A stretch of DNA of 64,000 bases from Psychrobacillus sp. OK032 (GTDB lineage: Bacteria; Bacillota; Bacilli; Bacillales_A; Planococcaceae): contig NZ_FOGY01000001.1 in assembly GCF_900111345.1 (NCBI RefSeq), positions 310,001 through 374,000 of the forward strand, read 5' to 3'. A program made the position numbers and the translations under genes. The first letter of the stretch is position 1, and each line of letters begins with the position of its first letter. Below the pieces are notes generated by a model. It did no database searches. It was not told the origin of the DNA and saw only the letters and a list, made by a program, of their open reading frames with translations. Below are positions 27,184-36,799 of this stretch, in pieces.

Positions 27184-27255
27184 ATGTTGAAACGTCTAAG
27201 AAGGAAATGGTTAAGACGACTCGGTGGAATGCTCAGAAATAAAACGATCGCATAA
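27184..27255 (+). CDS. Short arginine/lysine-rich peptide gene (23 residues)
   Basis: The ATG at 27184 follows AAGGAGTGAG at ideal spacing; the peptide reads MLKRLRRKWLRRL then GGMLRNKTIA. It carries nine Arg/Lys and no acidic residue. A consensus promoter precedes it and a terminator follows 8 bases after the stop, so it is a complete monocistronic unit in the 280-bp gap between ykrA and rpoY. I do not recognise the peptide. It could be a small basic RNA- or membrane-binding protein, or a translated small RNA. Confidence 0.6.
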   Translation: MLKRLRRKWLRRLGGMLRNKTIA

Positions 27256-27262
27256 ATTACTT

Positions 27263-27296
27263 GCCCTTCTAAAAATGGAGGGCTTTTCTTTATTTT
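27263..27296 (+). terminator. Terminator of the 23-residue peptide gene
   Basis: GCCCT and AGGGC (27263-27283) form the stem, followed by TTTTCTTTATTTT. Confidence 0.75.
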
Positions 27297-27361
27297 AAAG
27301 AAGTAGCGTGATAATATAAAGAGAATTGATTTATTTTGAACGTGAAAAAGGAGAGTATAAT

Positions 27362-27571
27362 ATGATTTATAAAGTTTATTATCAAGAAAATGCATTAGAA
27401 GTATCAGTTCGCGAAAACACAAAGAGTTTATATGTAGAGGCTGAATCTGAGCGTGAAGTACGTTCAATTCTAAAAGATCGCAAATATAATATCGAACTAA
27501 TTCAATTGCTTGAAGGTAATCACTTAGAGTACGAACAAGCAAGCCCGAATTATAAAGTAGAGAAGAGATAA
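27362..27571 (+). CDS. rpoY: RNA polymerase epsilon subunit (RpoY)
   Basis: The ATG at 27362 is 8 bases after AAGGAG, giving 69 residues beginning [19 protein letters not shown]. The conserved stretch [15 protein letters not shown] confirms the epsilon subunit (YkzG, DUF1447) of Firmicute RNA polymerase, which binds near the DNA-entry channel. It lies 3 bases ahead of rnjA, as in B. subtilis, so the two are cotranscribed. Confidence 0.95.
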   Translation: MIYKVYYQENALEVSVRENTKSLYVEAESEREVRSILKDRKYNIELIQLLEGNHLEYEQASPNYKVEKR

Positions 27572-27574
27572 CTT

Positions 27575-29242
27575 ATGAAATTTGTAAAAAATGATCAAAC
27601 TGCTGTTTTCGCCCTCGGCGGACTAGGTGAAATCGGCAAAAATACGTACGGCGTTCAATTTCAAGATGAGATTATTTTAATAGACGCAGGGATTAAGTTT
27701 CCAGAAGATGATCTATTAGGTATTGATTATGTTATTCCAGATTACACGTATCTAGTGAAAAATGTGGATAAGATTAAAGGTTTATTTATCACACACGGCC
27801 ACGAAGATCATATCGGTGGTATTCCTTATTTATTGAAACAACTGAATGTTCCAGTATATGGTGGAAAACTTGCATTAGGTTTACTTCGCAATAAGTTAGA
27901 AGAACATGGCTTACTTCGTCAAACAAAAATGCATGTGATTGAAGAAGAGGACGTAGTAAAATTTAGAAAAACGGCAGTTAGTTTTTTCAGAACTACACAT
28001 AGTATTCCGGATGCATTTGGAATCGTAGTCAAAACTCCACCGGGTAACATCGTTCACACAGGTGATTTTAAATTTGATTTTACACCAGTTGGGGAGCCTG
28101 CTAACTTAACAAAAATGGCTGAAATCGGTCGTGACGGGGTTCTTTGCTTACTATCAGATAGTACAAATGCTGAAATTCCAAATTTCACAATGTCTGAACG
28201 TAAAGTCGGCGAAAGTATGGATTCTATTTTCCGTAAAGTAAATGGTCGCATTATTTTCGCTACGTTTGCATCCAACATTCATAGACTACAACAAGTAACC
28301 GATTCGGCTGTACAACACAACCGCAAAATCGCTGTTTTTGGTCGAAGTATGGATAACGCGATTACAATTGGTCGTGAGCTTGGATATATTACGGCGCCTA
28401 AAGAAACATTTGTTGATGCAAGTGCGTTAAATCGATTACCTGCCAATGAAGTATTAATATTATGTACAGGCAGTCAAGGTGAGCCAATGGCAGCTCTTTC
28501 ACGAATTGCTAACGGTACTCATCGTCAAATCCAAATTCAACCTGGTGATACGGTAGTATTTTCTTCTTCACCGATTCCAGGAAATAGAGCAAGTGTCAAT
28601 CGTACTATTAACTTACTATTCCGCGCAGGAGCAGAAGTAATTCATGGTTCACTCAATAATATTCATACATCTGGTCACGGTTCTCAAGAAGAACAAAAAC
28701 TGATGTTACGATTAATGAAACCAAAATTCTTTATGCCGATTCACGGAGAGTACCGTATGTTAAAAATCCATACAGAACTTGCTGTAGACTGTGATGTGCA
28801 TCCTGATCATACATTCATTATGGAAAACGGAGATGTGCTAGCTTTAAGTGCGAATGAAGCTCATGTTGCTGGACGAATTCCATCAGGAGATGTTTATATT
28901 GACGGTAGTGGTATTGGAGATATTGGAAATATTGTTCTTCGAGATCGTCGAATTCTTTCGGAAGAAGGATTAGTAATTGTCGTTGTTAGTGCAGATATGG
29001 AAAGAAAGAAAATTGTTTCTGGTCCTGATATCATTTCACGTGGATTTGTGTACATGCGTGAATCTGGTACAATGATAAATGAAGCCCAACAAATGTTAAA
29101 CAAACATTTACGTTTTACGCTACAAGATAAACCAGCGGAGTGGGCTGAATTGAAAAATGAAATTACCGATGTTCTAAGCCCTTATTTATACGAAAAAACA
29201 AAACGTCGTCCAATGATCTTACCGATTATTATGGAAGTATAA
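27575..29242 (+). CDS. rnjA: Ribonuclease J1
   Basis: This 555-residue beta-CASP metallo-beta-lactamase has the HxHxDH zinc motif HGHEDH at residues 74-79, a further THS and HTGDFKFD, the beta-CASP stretch FASNIHRLQ, and TSGHGSQEE with FMPIHGEYR before the C-terminal domain. It is the essential endo/5'-exonuclease of mRNA turnover and 16S maturation. Length is normal for RnjA, and linkage to rpoY separates it from RnjB. A bidirectional terminator follows. Confidence 0.95.
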   Translation: MKFVKNDQTAVFALGGLGEIGKNTYGVQFQDEIILIDAGIKFPEDDLLGIDYVIPDYTYLVKNVDKIKGLFITHGHEDHIGGIPYLLKQLNVPVYGGKLALGLLRNKLEEHGLLRQTKMHVIEEEDVVKFRKTAVSFFRTTHSIPDAFGIVVKTPPGNIVHTGDFKFDFTPVGEPANLTKMAEIGRDGVLCLLSDSTNAEIPNFTMSERKVGESMDSIFRKVNGRIIFATFASNIHRLQQVTDSAVQHNRKIAVFGRSMDNAITIGRELGYITAPKETFVDASALNRLPANEVLILCTGSQGEPMAALSRIANGTHRQIQIQPGDTVVFSSSPIPGNRASVNRTINLLFRAGAEVIHGSLNNIHTSGHGSQEEQKLMLRLMKPKFFMPIHGEYRMLKIHTELAVDCDVHPDHTFIMENGDVLALSANEAHVAGRIPSGDVYIDGSGIGDIGNIVLRDRRILSEEGLVIVVVSADMERKKIVSGPDIISRGFVYMRESGTMINEAQQMLNKHLRFTLQDKPAEWAELKNEITDVLSPYLYEKTKRRPMILPIIMEV

Positions 29243-29260
29243 ACGTTTTATAAACATAAC

Positions 29261-29297
29261 AAAATGCCAGAGGGAGTTGCTCCCTCTGGCATTTTTT
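29261..29297. terminator. Bidirectional terminator between rnjA and ktrC
   Basis: AAAATGCCAGAGGGAG and the arm TCCCTCTGGCATTTT (29281-29295) pair perfectly around TTGC, and T runs follow in both directions. Confidence 0.95.
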
Positions 29298-29955
29298 ATG
29301 ATAAAACTTTCTTTTCAAATCGGTTAATATCGACATCTGCACCAATCATAATAAGTACATCATTTAACTGAAGCTTCTCATCAGCAGGTGGTGATACATT
29401 GATATTATTTCCCCGTTTAATAGCTACGATATTAATTCCGTATCTTGCTCGAATATCTAAGTCAACTAATGATTTTCCGGCAATCTTTTCGTTCACTTTA
29501 ATTTCCATAATCGAATGCTCATCAGAAAGTTCTAAGTAATCAAGTACATTTTGCGACAGGATATTATTCGCGATACGAATTCCCATATCTCGTTCAGGAT
29601 GCACAACTTGATCTGCACCAATTTTGCGCAACACTTTTTCATGATAATCATTTTGTGCTTTTACAGTAATTTTCTTTACACCAATTTCTTTTAACATAAG
29701 CGTTGTTAATATGCTTGATTGGATATCGTCACCAATTGCAACAATTACATGCTCAAAATTTCGAATACCAAGGGATTTTAACACTGCTTCATCTGTTGTA
29801 TCTGCCACTACTGACTGTGTTGCAATTGTAGCAAATTCGTCTACTCGTTCTGATGCTTTATCAATGGCCATTACATCTGCACCTTGATCAATTAACTCTC
29901 GAACGATACTTCCTCCAAATCGTCCTAAACCAATTACTACAAATTCTTTTTGCAT
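29296..29955 (-). CDS. ktrC: KtrC potassium channel regulatory (RCK) subunit
   Basis: The 219-residue cytoplasmic protein has an RCK_N Rossmann domain (VIGLGRFGGS, about residues 7-16; acidic AIDK after strand 2) and an RCK_C domain. It gates a TrkH-like channel with ATP/ADP; in Firmicutes the RCK_C domain of KtrC also binds cyclic di-AMP, which inhibits uptake. Location beside rnjA matches ykqB. The matching channel subunit gene, ktrD, is 33 kb away in this window. Confidence 0.9.
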   Translation of the reverse strand: MQKEFVVIGLGRFGGSIVRELIDQGADVMAIDKASERVDEFATIATQSVVADTTDEAVLKSLGIRNFEHVIVAIGDDIQSSILTTLMLKEIGVKKITVKAQNDYHEKVLRKIGADQVVHPERDMGIRIANNILSQNVLDYLELSDEHSIMEIKVNEKIAGKSLVDLDIRARYGINIVAIKRGNNINVSPPADEKLQLNDVLIMIGADVDINRFEKKVLS

Positions 29956-30038
29956 AATAGTGCCTCCTGCTTACAAATCGGATGCACTTAGTTTAACATA
30001 CTGTTCCAAAAATTAGATACTTCAATAACCCATTCCAT

Positions 30039-30551
30039 TTACTGATCTTTCATTAGAAGTACTAACCTTTTTTCTAGCATTCTAAAACCACTCTCGCCAG
30101 ATTGTATATGGCGAAGCAATCCTTTCTTATCAAACAGATAAAAAGATGGAACAATTCTATTTTGGAATCTATCTGATACAACTAAATCATGATCTAGGTA
30201 TATTGAATTAGTCATATTCATTCGTTTAGCTTTCTGCTTTATTAAAGTTTTATCAACATCTTCTTTGGTGATTGGCATATGGATCCCAACTAACTGAAAT
30301 TTGTCGCCATATGTCTTTTTCCATCTATTTATAATCCCGTAAGTATTCTCACATAAATGGCAACTAACTGACCAAAAATGTACTAATAAGGGTACTTCCC
30401 CAATTAATTTTTCTTTTGTTACACTTCCGTTCAACCATTCCATGTCACTTGAAAACTCTGGTAACTCCTCTCTTAATCGCAAATAATCCTCCCCTTTTTC
30501 CTTTTTGTCCATAGCTAGTATATGCATTGTTATAAAAACCGCAAAGGACAA
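30039..30551 (-). CDS. TlpA/ResA-like thioredoxin-fold protein
   Basis: The protein has the thioredoxin-like stretch VHFWSVSCHLCENTYG with a CxxC centre, followed by IHMPITKEDVDKT and VPSFYLFDKKG (cis-Pro region), all as in membrane-associated redoxins such as ResA. The start is uncertain: none of the in-frame candidates (TTG at 30551, ATG at 30527 or 30512) has a good ribosome site. A short hydrophobic N-terminus, present only with the longest start, could act as a membrane anchor. It is divergent from the XRE-cupin regulator. The partner protein is unknown. Confidence 0.7.
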   Translation of the reverse strand: MSFAVFITMHILAMDKKEKGEDYLRLREELPEFSSDMEWLNGSVTKEKLIGEVPLLVHFWSVSCHLCENTYGIINRWKKTYGDKFQLVGIHMPITKEDVDKTLIKQKAKRMNMTNSIYLDHDLVVSDRFQNRIVPSFYLFDKKGLLRHIQSGESGFRMLEKRLVLLMKDQ

Positions 30552-30584
30552 AACGAACTTTTTTTGAATTTATTCAAATAAGTT

Positions 30585-30618
30585 GTTAAAGTAAACATAA
30601 AGTTGTGTTAAAATAAAC
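30585..30618 (+). promoter_or_regulatory. Direct-repeat operator candidate before the XRE-cupin gene
   Basis: GTTAAAGTAAAC (30585-30596) and GTTAAAATAAAC (30607-30618) are 22 bases apart start to start, about two helical turns, and each is preceded by AAGTTGT-like sequence. They lie between the divergent redoxin and regulator genes. Confidence 0.55.
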
Positions 30619-30647
30619 TTTGTTTTTCTCGAAGGAGGAGAATAATA

Positions 30648-31190
30648 TTGCAAATCGGAAAAAAGATTAAACGTTTACGACTGAAGAAAGGTTTAACACA
30701 AGAAGAATTAGGGGAAAGAACTGATTTAAGCAAGGGATTTATATCCCAGCTAGAAAGGGATATTAACTCCCCTTCTATTGAAACACTTTTTTCTATTTTA
30801 AATGTACTTGGTTCTAAACCTAAAGACTTTTTTGATGACGAACAAGTGCGGACAAAAGTCGTTTTCGAAAAAGAAGAACAAAAGATTTACGTAGACGATG
30901 ATAAAAACTATCAACTACACTGGCTCATCTCTGAGTCCAATGAAAATGAAATGGAACCAGTCCTCATCACACTAGGTCAAAACGGTCAATTCAAACAATT
31001 TGAACCTTCCCTTTCAGAAACGTTTATATATGTTTTACAAGGTCGCGTCGAATTAATACTTGGCAAGCAGCAATACTTTGCTTCAAAGGGAGAATCTCTC
31101 TACTTCGAAGCAGCAGATCATCATCTATTGAAAAATGCTTCAGACTATGAAACGCAAGTAATCTATGTTGTAACAAATTCCTATTTATAA
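30648..31190 (+). CDS. XRE-family regulator with C-terminal cupin domain (PuuR-like)
   Basis: The TTG start follows GAAGGAGGAG. Residues 5-60 form an HTH (KRLRLKKGLTQEELGERTDLSKGFIS region, recognition helix in SKGFISQLERD), and the C-terminal half is a cupin (ETFIYVLQGRVELILG, FEAADHH). This design is shared by regulators of polyamine genes such as PuuR, and the next genes are potABCD, so polyamine-responsive control is likely. A family A repeat now lies between regulator and transporter, so they may not share a transcript. Confidence 0.85.
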   Translation: MQIGKKIKRLRLKKGLTQEELGERTDLSKGFISQLERDINSPSIETLFSILNVLGSKPKDFFDDEQVRTKVVFEKEEQKIYVDDDKNYQLHWLISESNENEMEPVLITLGQNGQFKQFEPSLSETFIYVLQGRVELILGKQQYFASKGESLYFEAADHHLLKNASDYETQVIYVVTNSYL

Positions 31191-31271
31191 GAAATGCAGA
31201 AAGTACCTATCATATGTAAACAGTCTAAGTTCGCGACATAGTGGTAATCCTGCGGAGGAGTAAGACGATAA
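31191..31271 (-). repeat. Fragment of repeat sequence next to the family A copy
   Basis: The stretch around CAGTCTAAGTTCGCGACAT resembles the inner insert of the family B copy at 8412-8437. It is too short and diverged to define an element by itself. Confidence 0.4.
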
Positions 31272-31539
31272 GATTCCACTGGGATTTCCGCTACAGGGCG
31301 GACGCTTTCCGCGGGGTGAGCGATGAGCCATCACCGCCGCTAACGCATACGTTGTGATGTCTAATCTGTCTCAACAGAGGAAAGAAGGCTAAGTTCGCCA
31401 CGTCCTTGCTCCCGCGCAAGCTCGTCGCAAAAGAACTTTTGCGGCAACGATTGCATGACCCACATCCTGTGGGCACAGGCGCCTTCGCGACCAACATCCT
31501 GTTGGCCTCCGCTGGAGTCGCCGCCCTTCCGCTCCAATC
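31272..31539 (-). repeat. Family A structured repeat, long copy (minus orientation)
   Basis: Ends read GATTGGAGCGGAAGGGCGG (minus strand, from 31539) and CCGCTACAGGGCGGACGC on the other side. Mini-hairpins are at 31491-31505, 31459-31473 and 31426-31443 (8-bp stem), and the long hairpin at 31322-31334/31354-31366. It lies between the XRE regulator and potA. Confidence 0.85.
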
Positions 31540-31612
31540 AAAAGACTAAAACTAGACTAATACTAGGTAATGTATCAATGTTTTCTTACAATACACATAT
31601 TGGAGGTATATT

Positions 31613-32719
31613 ATGTTAGAGACACCTATCATTCGTTTTGAGAATGTCACAAAATATTATGATGCAGAAACAACCGTATTAACGGATATTAACTTTGAAT
31701 TAGAGCGTGGCAAATTCTATACACTACTTGGTCCATCTGGTTGTGGAAAAACGACTATTTTACGATTAATCGCAGGATTTATGCAACCTTCTGGCGGAAA
31801 TATTTATTTTAATGGAAAGTTAATTAATAATGTTCCTGCAAATGAACGCCAAGTAAATACAGTATTCCAAGACTATGCGCTATTCCCTCACTTAAATGTG
31901 TTTGAAAATGTAGCTTTTGGTCTTCGTATTAAAAAACTAGGAAAAAAAGAGATTCAAGAAAAAGTATTAGAAGCACTAAAATTTGTAAATTTATCAGGTT
32001 ATGAAAATAGAGAAATAGCGGAAATGTCTGGTGGTCAAAGACAGCGTGTAGCAATTGCTCGAGCAATCGTTAATGATCCTGAAATTATTTTACTTGATGA
32101 GCCCCTTTCTGCTTTGGACTTAAAGCTCCGTTCGGAAATGCAATACGAGCTTCGTGAGCTTCAACAACGATTAGGCAAAACGTTTATCTTTGTTACGCAT
32201 GACCAAGAAGAAGCCTTGGCTATGTCCGATGAAATTTTCGTGCTCAATGCAGGTAATATTGAACAAAGTGGAACACCAATGGACATTTACGATGAACCGA
32301 TCAATCGATTTGTTGCAGATTTTATTGGAGAATCCAACATTGTTTCTGGCACGATGGTTGCCGATTTCCGCGTACGAATTGGCGGAAAGGAATTTGAATG
32401 TGTCGACCAAGGGCTAAATCCAAACGAAAATATCGATATAGTGATACGTCCAGAAGATTTAGAAATTACCTCTGTCGAAAAAGGGAAAATGAAAGTAAAA
32501 GTAGATACTCAATTATTTAGAGGTGTTCACTATGAACTTTCTACATACGATGACGAAGGAAATGAATGGCTAGTCCACTCAACGAAAAAAGCAGAAGTTG
32601 GCGCATTTATTGGGCTAGATTTTGATCCAGAAGCAATTCATGTTATGCGCCTAAATGAAACTGAAGAAGAATTTGATAAGCGACTAGAGTCTTACGGAGA
32701 AGACGCATATGCAAACTAA
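31613..32719 (+). CDS. potA: Spermidine/putrescine ABC transporter ATPase
   Basis: The 368-residue ATPase has Walker [10 protein letters not shown] (about residue 41), signature [14 protein letters not shown], Walker [13 protein letters not shown], the switch His in FVTHDQEEA, and a C-terminal TOBE domain (IRPEDLEIT). It energises the PotBC permease. GGAGG lies 8 bases before the ATG. It overlaps potB by 11 bases; all four pot genes form one operon. No clear promoter stands out in the 70 bases after the repeat. Confidence 0.95.
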   Translation: MLETPIIRFENVTKYYDAETTVLTDINFELERGKFYTLLGPSGCGKTTILRLIAGFMQPSGGNIYFNGKLINNVPANERQVNTVFQDYALFPHLNVFENVAFGLRIKKLGKKEIQEKVLEALKFVNLSGYENREIAEMSGGQRQRVAIARAIVNDPEIILLDEPLSALDLKLRSEMQYELRELQQRLGKTFIFVTHDQEEALAMSDEIFVLNAGNIEQSGTPMDIYDEPINRFVADFIGESNIVSGTMVADFRVRIGGKEFECVDQGLNPNENIDIVIRPEDLEITSVEKGKMKVKVDTQLFRGVHYELSTYDDEGNEWLVHSTKKAEVGAFIGLDFDPEAIHVMRLNETEEEFDKRLESYGEDAYAN

Positions 32720-33533
32720 AAATACTAAAACGTTTTATTTAATACCGTATTTTGCTTGGATTTTATTATTTGTCATTGCACCTATTGCTTTGATTGCTTA
32801 TTACTCACTCTTCGATTTAAGCGGAAATTTTACGCTAGACAATTATAAAAACTTCTTCACTTCTATTTATTTAAAGTTAACAATAAGCTCTTTTTGGTAC
32901 GCATTTCTTATTACGGTCTTTTCTTTAATTGTTGCATACCCAACAGCTTATTTGCTGACAAAAACAAAGCATAAACAATTGTGGCTGTTATTAATCATTA
33001 TTCCATCGTGGATTAACTTGTTGTTAAAAACGTATGCATTCATTGGAATTTTTGGGTTATACGGTCCGATTAACGCCTTTTTAAATGTGTTTGGTTTTGG
33101 GGAAACACAAATTCTATTTACAGACTTTAGTTTCATTTTTGTCTCAGTTTATATTTTTATACCATTTATGATTTTGCCTATCTTTAATGCACTAGATAAA
33201 TTGAATCCATCGTTAATTGATGCGAGTAGAGATTTAGGTGCATCTAGTTGGACAACTTTTACAAAAGTTATTTTTCCATTAACGACAAATGGGGTAAAAG
33301 CTGGGATTCAAGCGGTGTTTATCCCTTCCCTTTCCTTATTCATGATTACTCGATTAATCGCTGGGAATAAAGTAATTACCCTAGGTACAGCTATTGAGCA
33401 ACAATTTTTAGTTACGCAAAACTGGGGAATGGGTTCAACCATTGCCGTATTCTTAATCATATTTATGATTATTGTCATGATCATTACTGGTCAACGAGAT
33501 AAGGGGGCTACTTCTAATGGAAAGAACTGGTAA
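32709..33533 (+). CDS. potB: Spermidine/putrescine ABC transporter permease PotB
   Basis: The 274-residue inner-membrane subunit has six membrane segments and the EAA loop [17 protein letters not shown] near residue 173, which docks to the ATPase. It starts inside the end of potA and overlaps potC by 17 bases, which suggests coupled translation. Confidence 0.95.
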   Translation: MQTKNTKTFYLIPYFAWILLFVIAPIALIAYYSLFDLSGNFTLDNYKNFFTSIYLKLTISSFWYAFLITVFSLIVAYPTAYLLTKTKHKQLWLLLIIIPSWINLLLKTYAFIGIFGLYGPINAFLNVFGFGETQILFTDFSFIFVSVYIFIPFMILPIFNALDKLNPSLIDASRDLGASSWTTFTKVIFPLTTNGVKAGIQAVFIPSLSLFMITRLIAGNKVITLGTAIEQQFLVTQNWGMGSTIAVFLIIFMIIVMIITGQRDKGATSNGKNW

Positions 33534-34320
33534 CGCAGCGAAAATTTATCTAACCCTTATTTTCATTATCTTATATGCCCCAATATTATATTTGATCTTT
33601 TATTCATTCAATAGTGGTGGCAGCATGAATAATTTTGAATCGTTTACTTGGGAACATTATAGTGCTGTATTTTCCGATACTCGACTGATCATGATTCTGA
33701 TCAACACTGTCATCGTTGCACTTCTCTCTGCTTTAATCGCAACGATCATCGGAGTATTTGGTTCGATTGGAATTGTGTATATGCGCAACAAGTCTATACG
33801 AAATTCTTTATTATCTTTAAACAATGTGTTAATCGTTAGTCCTGATGTTGTGATTGGGGCTTCGTTCTTAATCTTATTTACAATGATTGGTGTTAAGTTA
33901 GGATTTGCATCCGTATTGATCTCGCATATTGCCTTTAGTATTCCGATTGTTGTATTAATGGTGTTGCCGAAGTTGCAGGAGATGAATAGCTCTTTAATAG
34001 ATGCAGCGGCAGATCTTGGTGCGACAAAAGGAGAAATTTTAAGAAGAGTCATTATACCTTTTATTAAACCTGGGATTTTTGCAGGGTTCTTCATGGCACT
34101 TACGTATTCACTTGATGATTTTGCCGTTACTTTCTTTGTAACAGGAAATGGATTTAGTACGTTATCTGTGGAAATTTACTCGATGGCACGTGCTGGTATT
34201 ACATTAACGATCAATGCATTATCTGGAATTATCTTTATCGTGACATTGCTTCTTGTAGTAGGCTATTACTTTATTAGCCAAAGAGGGAAAAACCCTGTAG
34301 GAATGGGGGTGAGAAAATGA
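33517..34320 (+). CDS. potC: Spermidine/putrescine ABC transporter permease PotC
   Basis: The 267-residue permease has six membrane segments and the EAA loop SSLIDAAADLGATKGEIL near residue 162. FYSFNSGGSMNNFESFTWEHY after the first segment is typical of PotC. It overlaps the potD start by four bases (ATGA). Confidence 0.95.
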   Translation: MERTGNAAKIYLTLIFIILYAPILYLIFYSFNSGGSMNNFESFTWEHYSAVFSDTRLIMILINTVIVALLSALIATIIGVFGSIGIVYMRNKSIRNSLLSLNNVLIVSPDVVIGASFLILFTMIGVKLGFASVLISHIAFSIPIVVLMVLPKLQEMNSSLIDAAADLGATKGEILRRVIIPFIKPGIFAGFFMALTYSLDDFAVTFFVTGNGFSTLSVEIYSMARAGITLTINALSGIIFIVTLLLVVGYYFISQRGKNPVGMGVRK

Positions 34321-35390
34321 AAGACATTATAAGAGCAGCCGTTGCAATTATTGTGGTATGTATCGCTTTGTTTTTTGTAAATGACTATTTGAATAAAAGT
34401 TCAGGTAAAGCAAGTAGTGATACGGTAACAATTTTCAACTGGGGAGAATATATTGACCCGGATTTACTCGCACAATTTGAAGAACAATCAGGATATCGTG
34501 TTGTCTACGAAACATTCGATTCAAACGAAGCGATGATGACGAAAATTGAACAAGGTGGAACTTCGTATGATATTGCCGTTCCATCTGAGTATGCGATTGA
34601 AAAAATGAAAGAAAATGAATTACTCCTACCAATTGATCACTCGAAGATTCCAAATTTAGAAAATATCGACCCTTACTTTTTAGATTTATCATTTGATCCA
34701 AAAAACGAGTTTTCTATTCCGTATTTTTGGGGAACGGTAGGAATTGTATATAACCCTTCTTTACTTGACGGTCAAACATTCAAAAGCTGGGATGCTCTTT
34801 GGGATCCATCTTTAAAAGGACAGGTATTATTAGTCGATAGTGCCCGCGAAGTGATTGGGATGGGTTTAAACAGCTTAGGTTATTCATTAAACTCAACGAA
34901 TGAAAACGAATTAGCCGAAGCTTCTGCTAAGTTAAGTAAACTAACTCCTAACGTCAAAGCAATCATAGGAGATGAAGTCACCCAGCTTATGGTCAATGAA
35001 GAGGCTCCTGTAGCCCTAACATGGTCCGGTCAAGCAGCTGACATGATGTGGGAAAACGAAGAGCTAGACTATGCTGTTCCAGAAGAAGGCTCTAACTTTT
35101 TCTTCGATAATATGGTGATTCCAAAAACCGCAGCGAATGTAGATGGAGCGCATGCCTTTATAAACTTTATGCTAGATGCGGAAGTCGCTGCACAAAATGC
35201 GGATTATGTTGGATATTCTATTCCAAATGCAGCAGCGATCGAATTAATGGATGAAGAAGTAACATCAGATGAACGTTTTTATCCTTCCGAAGAAGTCAGA
35301 GATAATTTAGAAGTATACAATAATCTAGGTTTTGAAATGCTTGGAGTTTATAACGAGTTATTTTTAAAGTTTAAAATGAGTTCTAACTAA
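34317..35390 (+). CDS. potD: Spermidine/putrescine-binding protein PotD
   Basis: The 357-residue extracellular binding protein shows TIFNWGEYIDPDLLAQFE, the polyamine-site stretch ETFDSNEAMMTKIEQG and SYDIAVPSEYAIEKM, and YFWGTVGIVYNP. Unlike most Gram-positive PotD proteins it lacks a lipobox: its single N-terminal cysteine sits inside the hydrophobic segment (IIVVCIALFFVNDYL), so the protein is probably held by an uncleaved N-terminal anchor. It is the last gene of potABCD and is followed by a terminator. Confidence 0.95.
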   Translation: MKDIIRAAVAIIVVCIALFFVNDYLNKSSGKASSDTVTIFNWGEYIDPDLLAQFEEQSGYRVVYETFDSNEAMMTKIEQGGTSYDIAVPSEYAIEKMKENELLLPIDHSKIPNLENIDPYFLDLSFDPKNEFSIPYFWGTVGIVYNPSLLDGQTFKSWDALWDPSLKGQVLLVDSAREVIGMGLNSLGYSLNSTNENELAEASAKLSKLTPNVKAIIGDEVTQLMVNEEAPVALTWSGQAADMMWENEELDYAVPEEGSNFFFDNMVIPKTAANVDGAHAFINFMLDAEVAAQNADYVGYSIPNAAAIELMDEEVTSDERFYPSEEVRDNLEVYNNLGFEMLGVYNELFLKFKMSSN

Positions 35391-35391
35391 T

Positions 35392-35430
35392 AAATAGAGT
35401 CGCCTATTGCAGGTGGCTCTATTTCCTGTT
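35392..35430 (+). terminator. Terminator of potABCD
   Basis: AAATAGAGTCGCCT (35392-35405) pairs with AGGTGGCTCTATTT (35411-35424); a pyrimidine-rich tail follows. Confidence 0.8.
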
Positions 35431-35539
35431 TTCCAAATTAACAATTAATAATTATTCGTGTTCCGAAAGTTTTTATTCTCACCCGAATATGGTAGAATCG
35501 ATAGACGCATACTAAGTAATTTAAGAAAGCAGGAATCAT

Positions 35540-36727
35540 ATGGCGAAAAAATCATCTAATTTTGCTCTTTATATATTAATGTTTAATATGTTTATCGCGA
35601 TGGCAGGCATAGGACTGGTTATTCCCGTCATGCCACAGTATTTAGAAACGTTTGGTGTAGCAGGCCAAGCTTTAGGATTCATTATTGCATCATTTGCATT
35701 AGGACAATTTTTATTTTCACCATTAGCAGGTGATCTATCCGATACATTTGGACGAAAAAAAATGATTATTGTTGGATTAATTGTATTTTCTGCTTCCCAA
35801 TTATGGTTCGGTTTGGCAACACACGAATGGATGTTGTATGCCGCACGATTTATAAGCGGTATTGGTGGAGCATTTTTAATCCCAGCGACGATGGCTTTTG
35901 TAGCCGATATTACTACTATTGAAGAACGTGGAAAAGGGATGGGCTTTCTTGGTGCCTCGATGTCTTTAGGATTCATGATAGGACCGGCAATAGGTGGTTT
36001 TTTGGCGAAAGTAAGTTTAACTTTTCCTTTCTATATGGCTGCCCTTGCAGCAATTCTTTCTGCTATAATTTCTTTTATCATTTTACCTGATGTCAAAAAT
36101 GCGATTTCTGAAAATCCTTTAGAAGTAAAAAAACGAGAAAATATACTTATTCAAATGAGAAACTCGATAAAAACTCCCTATTTTATGATGCTCGTTATTA
36201 TTTTCGTGTTTTCGTTCGGGATTGCAAACTTTCAAACAACATTTTCTTTATACGTTGATCATAAGTATAATTACACTCCGCAAGATATTGCCATTGTTTT
36301 AACGGTTGGAGGGTTTGCCGGTGTTATTGTACAAACTTTAATTGTCAATAGACTATTTAAACGGTTCGGTGAATTGAATGTAATATTATTCAGCCTAGTT
36401 GGTGCAGCATTATCCTTATTAGCATTTTTCTTAGTGGATAGTTTCGCGCTAGTATTGTTAGTAGCTACTCTATTCTCTACTGCAACTACTTTAATTCGCC
36501 CTGCTGTTAATACAGTTGTCTCAAAGCTAGCTGGCAACGAACAAGGATTTGCCGCCGGTATGAATAATGCGTATATGAGTTTAGGAAATATGGTTGGTCC
36601 AGCGCTTGCAGGAATGTTCTTTGATATTAATATTAACTTTCCATTTGTTATTGGAGCCGTTATTTTATTATGCTCATGGGGCATCACTATTGGGTGGATT
36701 AAGAAGAAAAATCCAGTTATTGTTTAA
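35540..36727 (+). CDS. MFS efflux transporter, NorA/Bmr family
   Basis: The 395-residue protein has twelve membrane segments. Family marks are GIGLVIPVMPQYL in segment 1, the loop motif GDLSDTFGRKKM (motif A) and the drug-antiporter motif C in LGFMIGPAIGGFLA. This places it with proton-driven multidrug exporters of the NorA/Bmr group; substrates cannot be told. It is a single-gene unit with a clear terminator. B. subtilis carries an MFS gene (ykuC) near ykyB, but I cannot show that this is the ortholog. Confidence 0.85.
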   Translation: MAKKSSNFALYILMFNMFIAMAGIGLVIPVMPQYLETFGVAGQALGFIIASFALGQFLFSPLAGDLSDTFGRKKMIIVGLIVFSASQLWFGLATHEWMLYAARFISGIGGAFLIPATMAFVADITTIEERGKGMGFLGASMSLGFMIGPAIGGFLAKVSLTFPFYMAALAAILSAIISFIILPDVKNAISENPLEVKKRENILIQMRNSIKTPYFMMLVIIFVFSFGIANFQTTFSLYVDHKYNYTPQDIAIVLTVGGFAGVIVQTLIVNRLFKRFGELNVILFSLVGAALSLLAFFLVDSFALVLLVATLFSTATTLIRPAVNTVVSKLAGNEQGFAAGMNNAYMSLGNMVGPALAGMFFDININFPFVIGAVILLCSWGITIGWIKKKNPVIV

Positions 36728-36748
36728 ATTTCATGTATTAGATGAATC

Positions 36749-36799
36749 AAGCGAGAAGAAAAGTGAAGAGTTCACTTTTCTCCTCGCTTATTTATTTTC
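36749..36799 (+). terminator. Terminator of the MFS gene
   Basis: AAGCGAGAAGAAAAGTGAA (36749-36767) pairs with the arm 36771-36789 with one bulge, followed by TTTATTTTCC. Confidence 0.8.

Noticed and set aside
29956-30038. Cyclic-di-AMP riboswitch (ydaO type) before ktrC
   Set aside because: The stretch upstream of ktrC is too short and shows none of the conserved ydaO helices.
31291-31497. Open frame on the minus strand between the XRE gene and potA
   Set aside because: It is contained in the family A copy and has no start signals.
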